From the IMG/VR virus record IMGVR_UViG_3300025132_000271, positions 1-25,084 of that record: a DNA stretch of 25,084 nucleotides. One strand, given 5' to 3'. The notes beneath the pieces were generated by a model, which saw nothing but the letters and a program-made list of their open reading frames with translations, had not been told where the DNA came from and did no database searches. The stretch comes from a virus. This document shows, piece by piece, positions 1 through 6,110 of this stretch; position 1 is the stretch's first letter, and every line of letters begins with the position of its first letter. Made by a program: the position numbers and the translations under genes.

Positions 1-1
1 T

Positions 2-754
2 TTAACAATCATCGATGATAAAAAGCTTCAGTTTGGCACTAACACAGACGCTTATATCTCTTATAGAGAAACGTCAGATGATTTTATGGTTATCTCTGGA
101 TCCTCAAAGGGAATTGTATTATCAGGCTCTACTATTCAAATTGCTGGAACTCTCGAAGGCGCCTCGCCGCTTAAAATTGGCGGCGAACTACAATTTGTCG
201 GCACCGGAGCAAACACTGGAATTAATTTAGGTCCAAATAAAGAAGCCAAACTTTTTTATGAGAGTACAGGAACAAACGCCTTAGTAATCTCTGGTTCTCA
301 TAACGGAACACACATGTCTGGATCCTTGGTAACAATTGATGGAAAATTAGGTGTTGGCGTCTATGGTGCCGATGTCACTGATGGCATCACATTGCCTAAT
401 ACTAATACGCAGGCTGGCCAAATCAAAGCTAGCTCCTACCTGTCATATTCTTCTCGACGATATAAAAAAGATATTAAAAAATTAGAAAATCCCTTAGAAA
501 TAATTAATTCTCTTGAAGGTGTCTCTTATGAATGGAAAAATTCGGGAGCAAAAGATTTTGGATTTATCGCAGAAGATGTTGGTCAAATTCTTCCTGGTAT
601 TGTACAGTGGGAAGACAACGGAAAGGATGCTACTGGCATAGACTATAGTAGAATCGTGCCTTATCTAGTTGAAGCTGTGAAAGAGCAGCAGATCCAAATA
701 GAAAAGTTAAATCAACAACTTATAAATAGATCTGAAGATACTGAAAAGAAATAA
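2..754 (+). CDS. Tail fibre protein with C-terminal peptidase S74 chaperone domain (5' partial)
   Basis: The frame is open from base 2, so the gene begins upstream of the window; the first in-frame ATG, at 86, is probably internal. The visible N-terminal part is rich in Gly/Ser/Thr with recurring SGS segments, as in beta-structured fibre shafts. The last ~100 residues match the peptidase S74 / intramolecular chaperone domain: the SSRRYKKDI start (Ser at 449, Lys five residues later at 464, the spacing of the family's Ser-Lys dyad), then GFIAEDVG, then GIDYSRIVPYLVEAVKEQQ and a short terminal coiled coil. In this family the domain trimerises the fibre and then cuts itself off. The usual SDxR start is SSRR here. 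It lies just upstream of a second S74 protein, which suggests paired fibre or receptor-binding components. Confidence 0.85.
   Translation, partial: LTIIDDKKLQFGTNTDAYISYRETSDDFMVISGSSKGIVLSGSTIQIAGTLEGASPLKIGGELQFVGTGANTGINLGPNKEAKLFYESTGTNALVISGSHNGTHMSGSLVTIDGKLGVGVYGADVTDGITLPNTNTQAGQIKASSYLSYSSRRYKKDIKKLENPLEIINSLEGVSYEWKNSGAKDFGFIAEDVGQILPGIVQWEDNGKDATGIDYSRIVPYLVEAVKEQQIQIEKLNQQLINRSEDTEKK
721..728 (+). promoter_or_regulatory. Exact T4-type late promoter octamer TATAAATA (may be coincidental)
   Basis: This matches the T4 late -10 octamer. It sits inside the last codons of the upstream fibre gene, about 145 bases before the next start codon. A related CATAAATA lies at 844-851, nearer the fibre start. 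In AT-rich DNA such octamers arise by chance, so this is only a candidate. Confidence 0.2.
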
Positions 755-806
755 AAAAATATCTTTGCAGTGTAACGTTTTTTATATACCAAACCTTTTT
801 TTAAAA

Positions 807-818
807 AGTATTTATAGT
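807..818 (+). promoter_or_regulatory. Weak variant of the recurring TACTATTTA intergenic motif
   Basis: AGTATTTATAGT shares the TATTTA core with the stronger copies at 3036, 12258, 16426, 19146 and 24173. It lies about 55 bases upstream of the start of the repetitive fibre gene. The match is partial, so the call is tentative. Confidence 0.25.
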
Positions 819-819
819 G

Positions 820-839
820 CCTGGATATTTGTATTCAGG
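820..839 (+). other. Leader hairpin upstream of the fibre gene
   Basis: CCTGGATA pairs with TATTCAGG around a TTTG loop, giving eight pairs with one G-U. No T-tract follows, so it is not a terminator. It lies in the presumed 5' leader between the TATTTATA element and the ribosome binding site, and could stabilise the transcript of a strongly expressed gene. Confidence 0.35.
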
Positions 840-873
840 TAATCATAAATAACATTTATAGGAGGGTTTATTT

Positions 874-2961
874 ATGGCGAATTTCATTAAAATGTCAGGT
901 TCAGTTCTGTCTGGTTCAGAGGCCGGATCTGGATACGCACTCGGTGTTTCCGAGTTTCAAATGCTTGATGCTCTAACTGCAGGTACAGTTACTGCAAGCA
1001 AATTAGTCGTTGTTGATTCCAACAAGGACATCAAAGAGTTCCGTAATCTTCGCGCGGTTCAACTTTCTGCTTCTACCAATATCGTTATTGGTGCAGCAGA
1101 CATTAGCGAAGCAGACTTGGAGCAAATTGACGGCTTAACAGCTGGTACAGTTGCTGCAAGCAAAGCAGTCGTTGTTGACGCTAACAAAGACGCTTCTGGT
1201 TTCCGTAATGTTACAGCCACTGGTGCTTTCATCATCGGTAGTGCCAACATGGACGAGACTGATCTTGAGAAGCTTGACGGCATCACAAACGGTGCTGGTG
1301 CAGCGAACAAGGCACTTGTTTTAGATGCAAACGCTGATGTTGCTAGTGGTCTTCGCAGACTTGCTGCTGCACAGTCACTTGTTGCCGGCACTACAATTTC
1401 TGGTGCTGCTGGTATTTCTGGTGCTTCTCTTGATTGTGATGGTGATTTAACAGCTGGAACAATCACAATGACTGGCTACTCTGTCGACGCTGACGGTGAC
1501 CTTAGCGCCAAGTCATTAGTTTCAACAAGCACAGTTAGTGGTGCTGCTGGTGTTTCTGGTGCTTCTCTTGCTGCTGACGGTAACGCTGTCCTCGGCGGTT
1601 CGGTTACAGCAGGAAGTTCTTTCATCATTGGCTCTGCTGATCTTAACGAGGTTGATATGGAGAAGCTCGACGGTATTACAAACGGTACTGTTGCTGCTAG
1701 CAAGGCAGTTGTTGTGGACGCGGACAAGGATGCTTCTGGCTTCCGTAATGTCACTGCAACAGGCGCGATCACTGCTGGAACTTCTTTCATCATTGGTTCT
1801 GCCGATCTTAATGAGACTGATCTTGAGAAGCTTGATGGTATCACAGATGGTACTGCCGCGGCAAGCAAAGCTTTGGTTTTGGATGCCAACAAAGATGCTT
1901 CTGGTATGCGCGATCTCTCGATGAGAAACGTTTCTGCTTCTGCAGATGTTCAGCTCGCAGGTGCAAGCAACATCACAGGCCCTGGTCTTTCATTATCAGT
2001 TGCAGACTTAGAGCAGCTTGATGACCTTACAGCTGGTACTGTTACTGCAAGCAAAGCAGTCGTTGTTGACTCCAACAAAGACATCGCTAGCTTCCGTCAC
2101 CTTACTGCAGCAGGCGCAATTACTGCTGGAACTTCTTTCATCATTGGCTCTGCCGATCTTAATGAGGCTGATCTTGAGAAGCTTGATGGTATCACAGACG
2201 GTACTGGTGCAGCGAACAAAGCTTTGGTTTTGAGTGCTGCCTCAAAAATTAATAGTGGGCTTTCCGAGCTTACAGCATCAAGTGCTCTTATTTCGTCAGG
2301 AGTAATCCAAAGCGCAGGCGCTGCAGGTTTCGCAGGCGGATACGGCAGCACTGGTGTTTCCATCAATGCTGATGGTGACCTTTTTGTTAACGGCAATAGT
2401 ACTCTTGATGGTACTTTAACAGTTGCTGGTGCTTACGGTAGCACAGGTGTTAGCATTTCTGCTGCTGGTAACCTCGATATGGATGGTAACTTAGCAGTTG
2501 GTGAAGATGATGATGGCTCTGATGTCAAATTCTTCGGTGACACAGCCGGTAGATACTTCCAGTGGGATGCATCCGCAGACGCAGTTGGAATTGGTAAGAA
2601 TCCAGGCTCTGGCTACGCAATTGATGTTGCAACAGGACATGGTGACGTTCGTGCAGACGCATTTGTCACTTATTCTGATCGTACTCTCAAAACAAATATC
2701 CAGACAATGGATACTGCGTTAGAGAAAGTTATGAAGCTTGAGGCTGTTACCTACGACAAAGTTGCCACAGGTAAAAGCGAGATTGGCTTTATTGCTCAGG
2801 ATGTCGCAAAGGTTGTTCCTGAGATTTGTGCTCTCGATGAAAACGGCGAAGGCCGCGGAATCGATTACTCAAGAATGTCGGCATTGCTTGCTGGCGCTCT
2901 TAAAGCACAGCAGGAGCAGATTGCTCAGCTCAAAGAGATTGTTGCTAAACTACAGAAGTAA
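874..2961 (+). CDS. Repetitive tail fibre protein with C-terminal peptidase S74 chaperone domain
   Basis: The 695-residue product starts at an ATG behind a near-ideal ribosome binding site (AGGAGGG, 860-866). Residues ~25-420 contain seven degenerate modules of the form (D)LE-LDGIT-GT-AASKAVVVDANKDASGFRNV, each about 50-70 residues and separated by SFIIGSADLNE-like segments. Similar modules occur in virion fibres of aquatic phages. Residues ~600-695 are a peptidase S74 domain: S601DRTLK606 supplies the Ser-Lys dyad, followed by GFIAQDVAKVVPE and GIDYSRM, then a coiled coil (KAQQEQIAQLKEIVAKLQK). By family knowledge the ~10-kDa domain assists trimerisation and is then cleaved off near residue 600. 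Arginine is often CGT/CGC here, whereas neighbours prefer AGA, which suggests high expression. It is followed by a terminator at 3000. Confidence 0.9.
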   Translation: MANFIKMSGSVLSGSEAGSGYALGVSEFQMLDALTAGTVTASKLVVVDSNKDIKEFRNLRAVQLSASTNIVIGAADISEADLEQIDGLTAGTVAASKAVVVDANKDASGFRNVTATGAFIIGSANMDETDLEKLDGITNGAGAANKALVLDANADVASGLRRLAAAQSLVAGTTISGAAGISGASLDCDGDLTAGTITMTGYSVDADGDLSAKSLVSTSTVSGAAGVSGASLAADGNAVLGGSVTAGSSFIIGSADLNEVDMEKLDGITNGTVAASKAVVVDADKDASGFRNVTATGAITAGTSFIIGSADLNETDLEKLDGITDGTAAASKALVLDANKDASGMRDLSMRNVSASADVQLAGASNITGPGLSLSVADLEQLDDLTAGTVTASKAVVVDSNKDIASFRHLTAAGAITAGTSFIIGSADLNEADLEKLDGITDGTGAANKALVLSAASKINSGLSELTASSALISSGVIQSAGAAGFAGGYGSTGVSINADGDLFVNGNSTLDGTLTVAGAYGSTGVSISAAGNLDMDGNLAVGEDDDGSDVKFFGDTAGRYFQWDASADAVGIGKNPGSGYAIDVATGHGDVRADAFVTYSDRTLKTNIQTMDTALEKVMKLEAVTYDKVATGKSEIGFIAQDVAKVVPEICALDENGEGRGIDYSRMSALLAGALKAQQEQIAQLKEIVAKLQK
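1771..1854 (+). repeat. Internal direct repeat in fibre gene, copy 1
   Basis: This 84-base segment encodes the TAGTSFIIGSADLNE to KLDGITDGT part of a module. It matches 2122-2205 with three differences, closer than the other modules, pointing to a recent module duplication or conversion. Confidence 0.85.
2122..2205 (+). repeat. Internal direct repeat in fibre gene, copy 2
   Basis: Partner of 1771-1854, with three mismatches in 84 bases by eye. The two copies are about 350 bases apart and in frame, so recombination between them would remove whole modules without breaking the reading frame. Confidence 0.85.
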
Positions 2962-2999
2962 TTCTGTTTTAATTTCGGTTAATTTACATTAGTCGATCA

Positions 3000-3034
3000 G
3001 GCCCCATCTATATTATAGGTGGGGCCTTGCTTTT
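3000..3034 (+). terminator. Rho-independent terminator after the fibre gene
   Basis: GGCCCCATCTAT pairs with ATAGGTGGGGCC around a three-base loop (12 pairs, one T-G), followed by TTGCTTTT. It separates the fibre unit from the packaging operon. Confidence 0.9.
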
Positions 3035-3035
3035 G

Positions 3036-3047
3036 TACTATTTACTA
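3036..3047 (+). promoter_or_regulatory. Recurring motif TACTATTTACTA (putative late promoter)
   Basis: This is identical to the copy at 24173-24184. It lies directly after the terminator and only four bases before the ATG at 3052. No -35-like hexamer at the usual spacing was seen, which would fit a T4-late type of promoter. Promoter function is inferred from recurrence and position. Confidence 0.5.
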
Positions 3048-3051
3048 AGCA

Positions 3052-3633
3052 ATGTTAAAATCACGTAAATTTAGAAAAATCATACTTAAATCTGAAGTTG
3101 CACTAATCGAAGAAGAAGAGTTTGAAGATAAGTTTAATATGTTTGGGTCAGAGTTTGATCAGGATTTTCAACAGGAAATAGCTTTTCTTAAAGAAAAAGA
3201 AAAACCAAAATCTAAAGATAAAATAGAACAAACAATAGAAGATGAAGAAAATGAAATACCGCAAAAAGTTTCATATGAATTTTTAAAAAGTCTCCATAGA
3301 GAACTAGCTAGAATACTACATCCAGATCTTAACAAGGGTGCAGATGACAATGAATTTAAAAAAATGCAAAATGCTTATGAATCTGGCAATGCAGCTATCT
3401 TAGTATCGATGGCTGCTGATTATAACATTGAAATTGACTTTAAAGAAGAAGACTTAGATAAAATAGAGCAGCAAATTGAATTAAAGAATCAAAAGATCAA
3501 GAAAGGAAAATCTAGTTGCCGATGGGTCTGGTGCTCATCAGATAAAAATGATGTTATTAGAAGTATGATAAGAAGCTCTTTAGGAATTGATGAAGAAGAG
3601 TTTCAAGAATGGTTAACAAAAAATAATAAATAG
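3052..3633 (+). CDS. J-domain-like (DnaJ-type) phage protein
   Basis: The 193-residue product has a basic N-terminus (MLKSRKFRKIILKSE), a Glu/Lys-rich charged stretch (~20-70), then a J-domain-like core at ~74-125: YEFLKSLHRELARILHPD with the HPD tripeptide at 90-92, followed by EFKKMQNAYESGNAAIL resembling helix III. J-domains use HPD to stimulate the ATPase of Hsp70 (DnaK). A short helical tail ends in a Trp/Cys segment (CRWVWC). It heads the packaging operon, so a role recruiting the host chaperone to terminase or head assembly is plausible but inferred. No ribosome binding site precedes the ATG, which lies four bases after the TACTATTTACTA motif; translation may be leaderless. The other in-frame ATG, at 3139, also lacks one. 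Confidence 0.7.
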   Translation: MLKSRKFRKIILKSEVALIEEEEFEDKFNMFGSEFDQDFQQEIAFLKEKEKPKSKDKIEQTIEDEENEIPQKVSYEFLKSLHRELARILHPDLNKGADDNEFKKMQNAYESGNAAILVSMAADYNIEIDFKEEDLDKIEQQIELKNQKIKKGKSSCRWVWCSSDKNDVIRSMIRSSLGIDEEEFQEWLTKNNK

Positions 3634-3641
3634 GATATAAT

Positions 3642-4031
3642 ATGTCAATGGATAAAGACTGGGATCACATAGCAAGAATCGAAAAGGCTATAAATCAAAA
3701 ATATGGCAAAGAAGCGATTATAAATCCTGCCTCGGAATGGTCCGAGGAAAAAGAAAAAGATTATATTGAGCAACTCAAAGAAATGAGCGACAAGCAGTAT
3801 ACTCTAGACGAGCAACAAGAGAAGGTTGAAGCTGATGGGTTTTTAATCAATAAAAAACTACTTACTAGAGAAACTACAATTTTAAATTGTGCAGTTTGTA
3901 AAAAAAGATTAAAAACAGCTAAAGACGATATATACAATAGTAAGTTTGAATGCTGTCATAAATGCTACATAAAATATGTTGAAGATAGAGAAGAACGCTG
4001 GCTAAACGGCTGGAGACCAGGAGATAATTAA
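3642..4031 (+). CDS. Small zinc-ribbon-like protein, function unknown
   Basis: The 129-residue hydrophilic protein has a helical, charged N-terminal half and a C-terminal Cys cluster: NCAVC (83/86), then about 18 residues, then CCHKC (104-108). Two CxxC pairs of this kind usually bind one zinc. AGGA at 3632-3635 favours the ATG at 3642 over the in-frame ATG at 3648. It lies between the J-domain protein and the gene preceding terminase, eight bases after the former, with its stop directly adjoining the next start. A nucleic-acid-binding role in packaging is possible; the family was not recognised. Confidence 0.75.
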   Translation: MSMDKDWDHIARIEKAINQKYGKEAIINPASEWSEEKEKDYIEQLKEMSDKQYTLDEQQEKVEADGFLINKKLLTRETTILNCAVCKKRLKTAKDDIYNSKFECCHKCYIKYVEDREERWLNGWRPGDN

Positions 4032-4529
4032 ATGTCACAGAAAGATTTAGATGTTGTTAGGGGAATCATGCAGGCAGCTGCAGATTCATACGATGGTGCC
4101 CTTGATGAAAAAGGTGAACCAATCAAGATTGGTCTCAAAAGAGATGAAGGTCATCCGGTGCTAGACACTAGAGTGATGGATGGATTCAAATGTCAAGTTG
4201 ACGGTGCGAAACTGATTGTTAAATACCAGTCGGATATCCGCCTTAAAGATGTCTACAGTGGAAATTTTGAAAATGAACTTGAGCAAACATTTAAGGACAT
4301 TGCTAAACACCTTAGAAAACAGTACAAAAAAATCACAGGAAATGCCTTAACTTTAAAAGCTGACGGCGAGTGTGACGCATTGGTTCAGTCTACCAGTCGT
4401 GTAAGAGTTTTTGTTTTGGCTACCAAGATATACACTATCGGAAACTTGAAAGATGTTGAGAATCGTCTTGAACCAAGCGAAGATAGCCTAGATCAAAACT
4501 TCAAGAAGTTCCTAACTCAGAAAGGTTAA
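4032..4529 (+). CDS. Unknown protein immediately upstream of terminase
   Basis: The 165-residue soluble protein starts at the base after the preceding stop, behind AGGAG (4019-4023), and its own stop abuts the terminase ATG, so the three genes are probably translationally coupled. It appears alpha/beta: a helical start (MSQKDLDVVRGIMQAAADS), a central strand-rich part (FKCQVDGAKLIVKYQSDIR), a Lys-rich helix (ELEQTFKDIAKHLRKQYKKI) and a C-terminal helical tail. I recognise no domain. Its position is that expected of a small terminase subunit, but there is no clear helix-turn-helix and the fold does not look like T4 gp16, so this stays a hypothesis. Confidence 0.8.
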   Translation: MSQKDLDVVRGIMQAAADSYDGALDEKGEPIKIGLKRDEGHPVLDTRVMDGFKCQVDGAKLIVKYQSDIRLKDVYSGNFENELEQTFKDIAKHLRKQYKKITGNALTLKADGECDALVQSTSRVRVFVLATKIYTIGNLKDVENRLEPSEDSLDQNFKKFLTQKG

Positions 4530-6104
4530 ATGTCTTATAAATTAACCAGAGAACAGATTTTAAAAGAAATCGTAAAGTCTGGTAAAGACCCTGCATATTT
4601 TATTAATAATTACGCTAGGATTTCACATCCACAGCACGGTCTGATACCATTTAACACATATGATTTTCAAACAGACCTAGTAGGTAGCTTTAACGATTAT
4701 CGTTTCAATGTAATTTTAAAAGCCCGCCAGCTAGGCATATCAACAATTACGGCAGCTTACGTTGCGTGGATGATGCTTTTTCACAAGGAAAAGAACGTTC
4801 TTGTTATCGCCACACAGTTCAAGACAGCATCTAATCTTGTTAAAAAAGTAAAAGCGATACATAAGAATCTTCCAAGCTGGCTTCGGATTGCTGAGATCTC
4901 AATTGATAATAGAACTTCATTTGAACTAACTAACGGATCTCAAATCAAAGCAACATCAACTTCTGCTGACGCCGGTCGTTCTGAAGCTCTTTCCTTGCTT
5001 GTAATTGACGAGGCCGCTCATATTGACGGATTAGGAGAGCTTTGGACAGGCTTGTATCCAACACTTTCAACTGGTGGCCGCTGCATTGCTCTCTCAACCC
5101 CCAATGGTGTTGGAAACTGGTTTCATCAGACCTGTATTGACGCAGAGCAAGAAAACAATGATTTCTTCTTGACAACTCTTAAGTGGGATGTTCATCCTGA
5201 TAGAGATGAAGAGTGGTTCGAGAAAGAAACCAAGAATATGTCACGGCGCCAGATAGCACAGGAGCTTGAGTGTAACTTCAATATGTCTGGCGAGACTGTG
5301 TTTCACACGGATGATATGAAAATTATTGAAGAAGGCGTAAAAGAACCTGAATACAAAACAGGATTTGACCGCAACTTCTGGGTTTGGGAAAAGTACCAAC
5401 CGGGAGCGACATATCTTCTATCGGCAGATGTTGCCCGAGGCGATGGAAAAGACTACTCTTCTTTCCATATATTCAAAGTTGAAACAATGGAGATCGTAGG
5501 AGAGTACCAAGGAAAAGCAACACCAGATTTATTTGCGAATATGTTAAACGAAGTTGGAAAAGAATATGGAAACTGTATGGTTGTTGTTGAGAACAACACA
5601 GTAGGGTGGACAGTTCTTGATAAGTTACAAGAATTTTCCTACCCAAATATTTTTTATTCTTACAAGTCCAGCCACGAATATGTTGATCCTTTGATAGGTG
5701 AAAGAAGCAATTCTGCTGTAATGGGCTTTTCAATGACTTCAAAAACACGCCCATTAGTTATTGCCAAATTAGAAGAATTCGTTAGAAATAAACTAGTTAC
5801 GATATATTCAACGAGAACTTACAATGAGATGAAAACATTTGTTTGGCACAGTGGCAGACCACAGGCTATGCGAGGATACAATGATGACCTTGTTATGGCG
5901 TTTGCGATTGGATGTTGGGTTAAAGACATAGCGTTTGAGGTAAATCAGAGAGATATGGAATATAAAAAAGCTTTCTTAAATTGCATGAAAAAATCTGATA
6001 CAATCATAAACACTAGAATCCGTGGACAACACGGATATAAAGAAATCATTAGAGATGATGAAAAAAGAAAATATCTAGATCACGTATGGCTTCTTAAAGG
6101 ATAA
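4530..6104 (+). CDS. terL: Terminase large subunit (T4 gp17-like ATPase/nuclease)
   Basis: The 524-residue product is the packaging motor that docks on the portal, pumps DNA into the prohead by ATP hydrolysis and cuts the concatemer. The N-terminal ATPase shows the deviant Walker A segment ILKARQLGIST (62-72), Walker B LLVIDE (156-161, D160/E161) and the coupling segment ALSTPNGVGNWFHQ (187-200). The C-terminal RNase-H-like nuclease shows acidic residues in LLSADVARGDGKDYSS (D300), VVVENN (E354) and YNDDLVMAFA (D452/D453). It is somewhat shorter than T4 gp17 (610). AAAGG at 4521-4525 precedes the ATG, and the portal gene follows after six bases. Confidence 0.96.
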   Translation: MSYKLTREQILKEIVKSGKDPAYFINNYARISHPQHGLIPFNTYDFQTDLVGSFNDYRFNVILKARQLGISTITAAYVAWMMLFHKEKNVLVIATQFKTASNLVKKVKAIHKNLPSWLRIAEISIDNRTSFELTNGSQIKATSTSADAGRSEALSLLVIDEAAHIDGLGELWTGLYPTLSTGGRCIALSTPNGVGNWFHQTCIDAEQENNDFFLTTLKWDVHPDRDEEWFEKETKNMSRRQIAQELECNFNMSGETVFHTDDMKIIEEGVKEPEYKTGFDRNFWVWEKYQPGATYLLSADVARGDGKDYSSFHIFKVETMEIVGEYQGKATPDLFANMLNEVGKEYGNCMVVVENNTVGWTVLDKLQEFSYPNIFYSYKSSHEYVDPLIGERSNSAVMGFSMTSKTRPLVIAKLEEFVRNKLVTIYSTRTYNEMKTFVWHSGRPQAMRGYNDDLVMAFAIGCWVKDIAFEVNQRDMEYKKAFLNCMKKSDTIINTRIRGQHGYKEIIRDDEKRKYLDHVWLLKG

Positions 6105-6110
6105 ATATAA

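Noticed and set aside
750-790. A/T-only stem after the first fibre gene as a terminator
   Set aside because: Only eight A-T pairs with a ~19-base loop, which is weak and expected by chance in AT-rich DNA.
1059-1892. Long minus-strand ORFs opposite the fibre gene
   Set aside because: They mirror the repetitive fibre coding sequence, are low-complexity Ala/Ser/Val/Pro products, and have no ribosome binding site or context.
1538-2722. Leu-rich + strand ORFs within the fibre gene that look membrane-like
   Set aside because: They are frame shadows of the Ala/Val/Gly-rich repeats and have no ribosome binding site.
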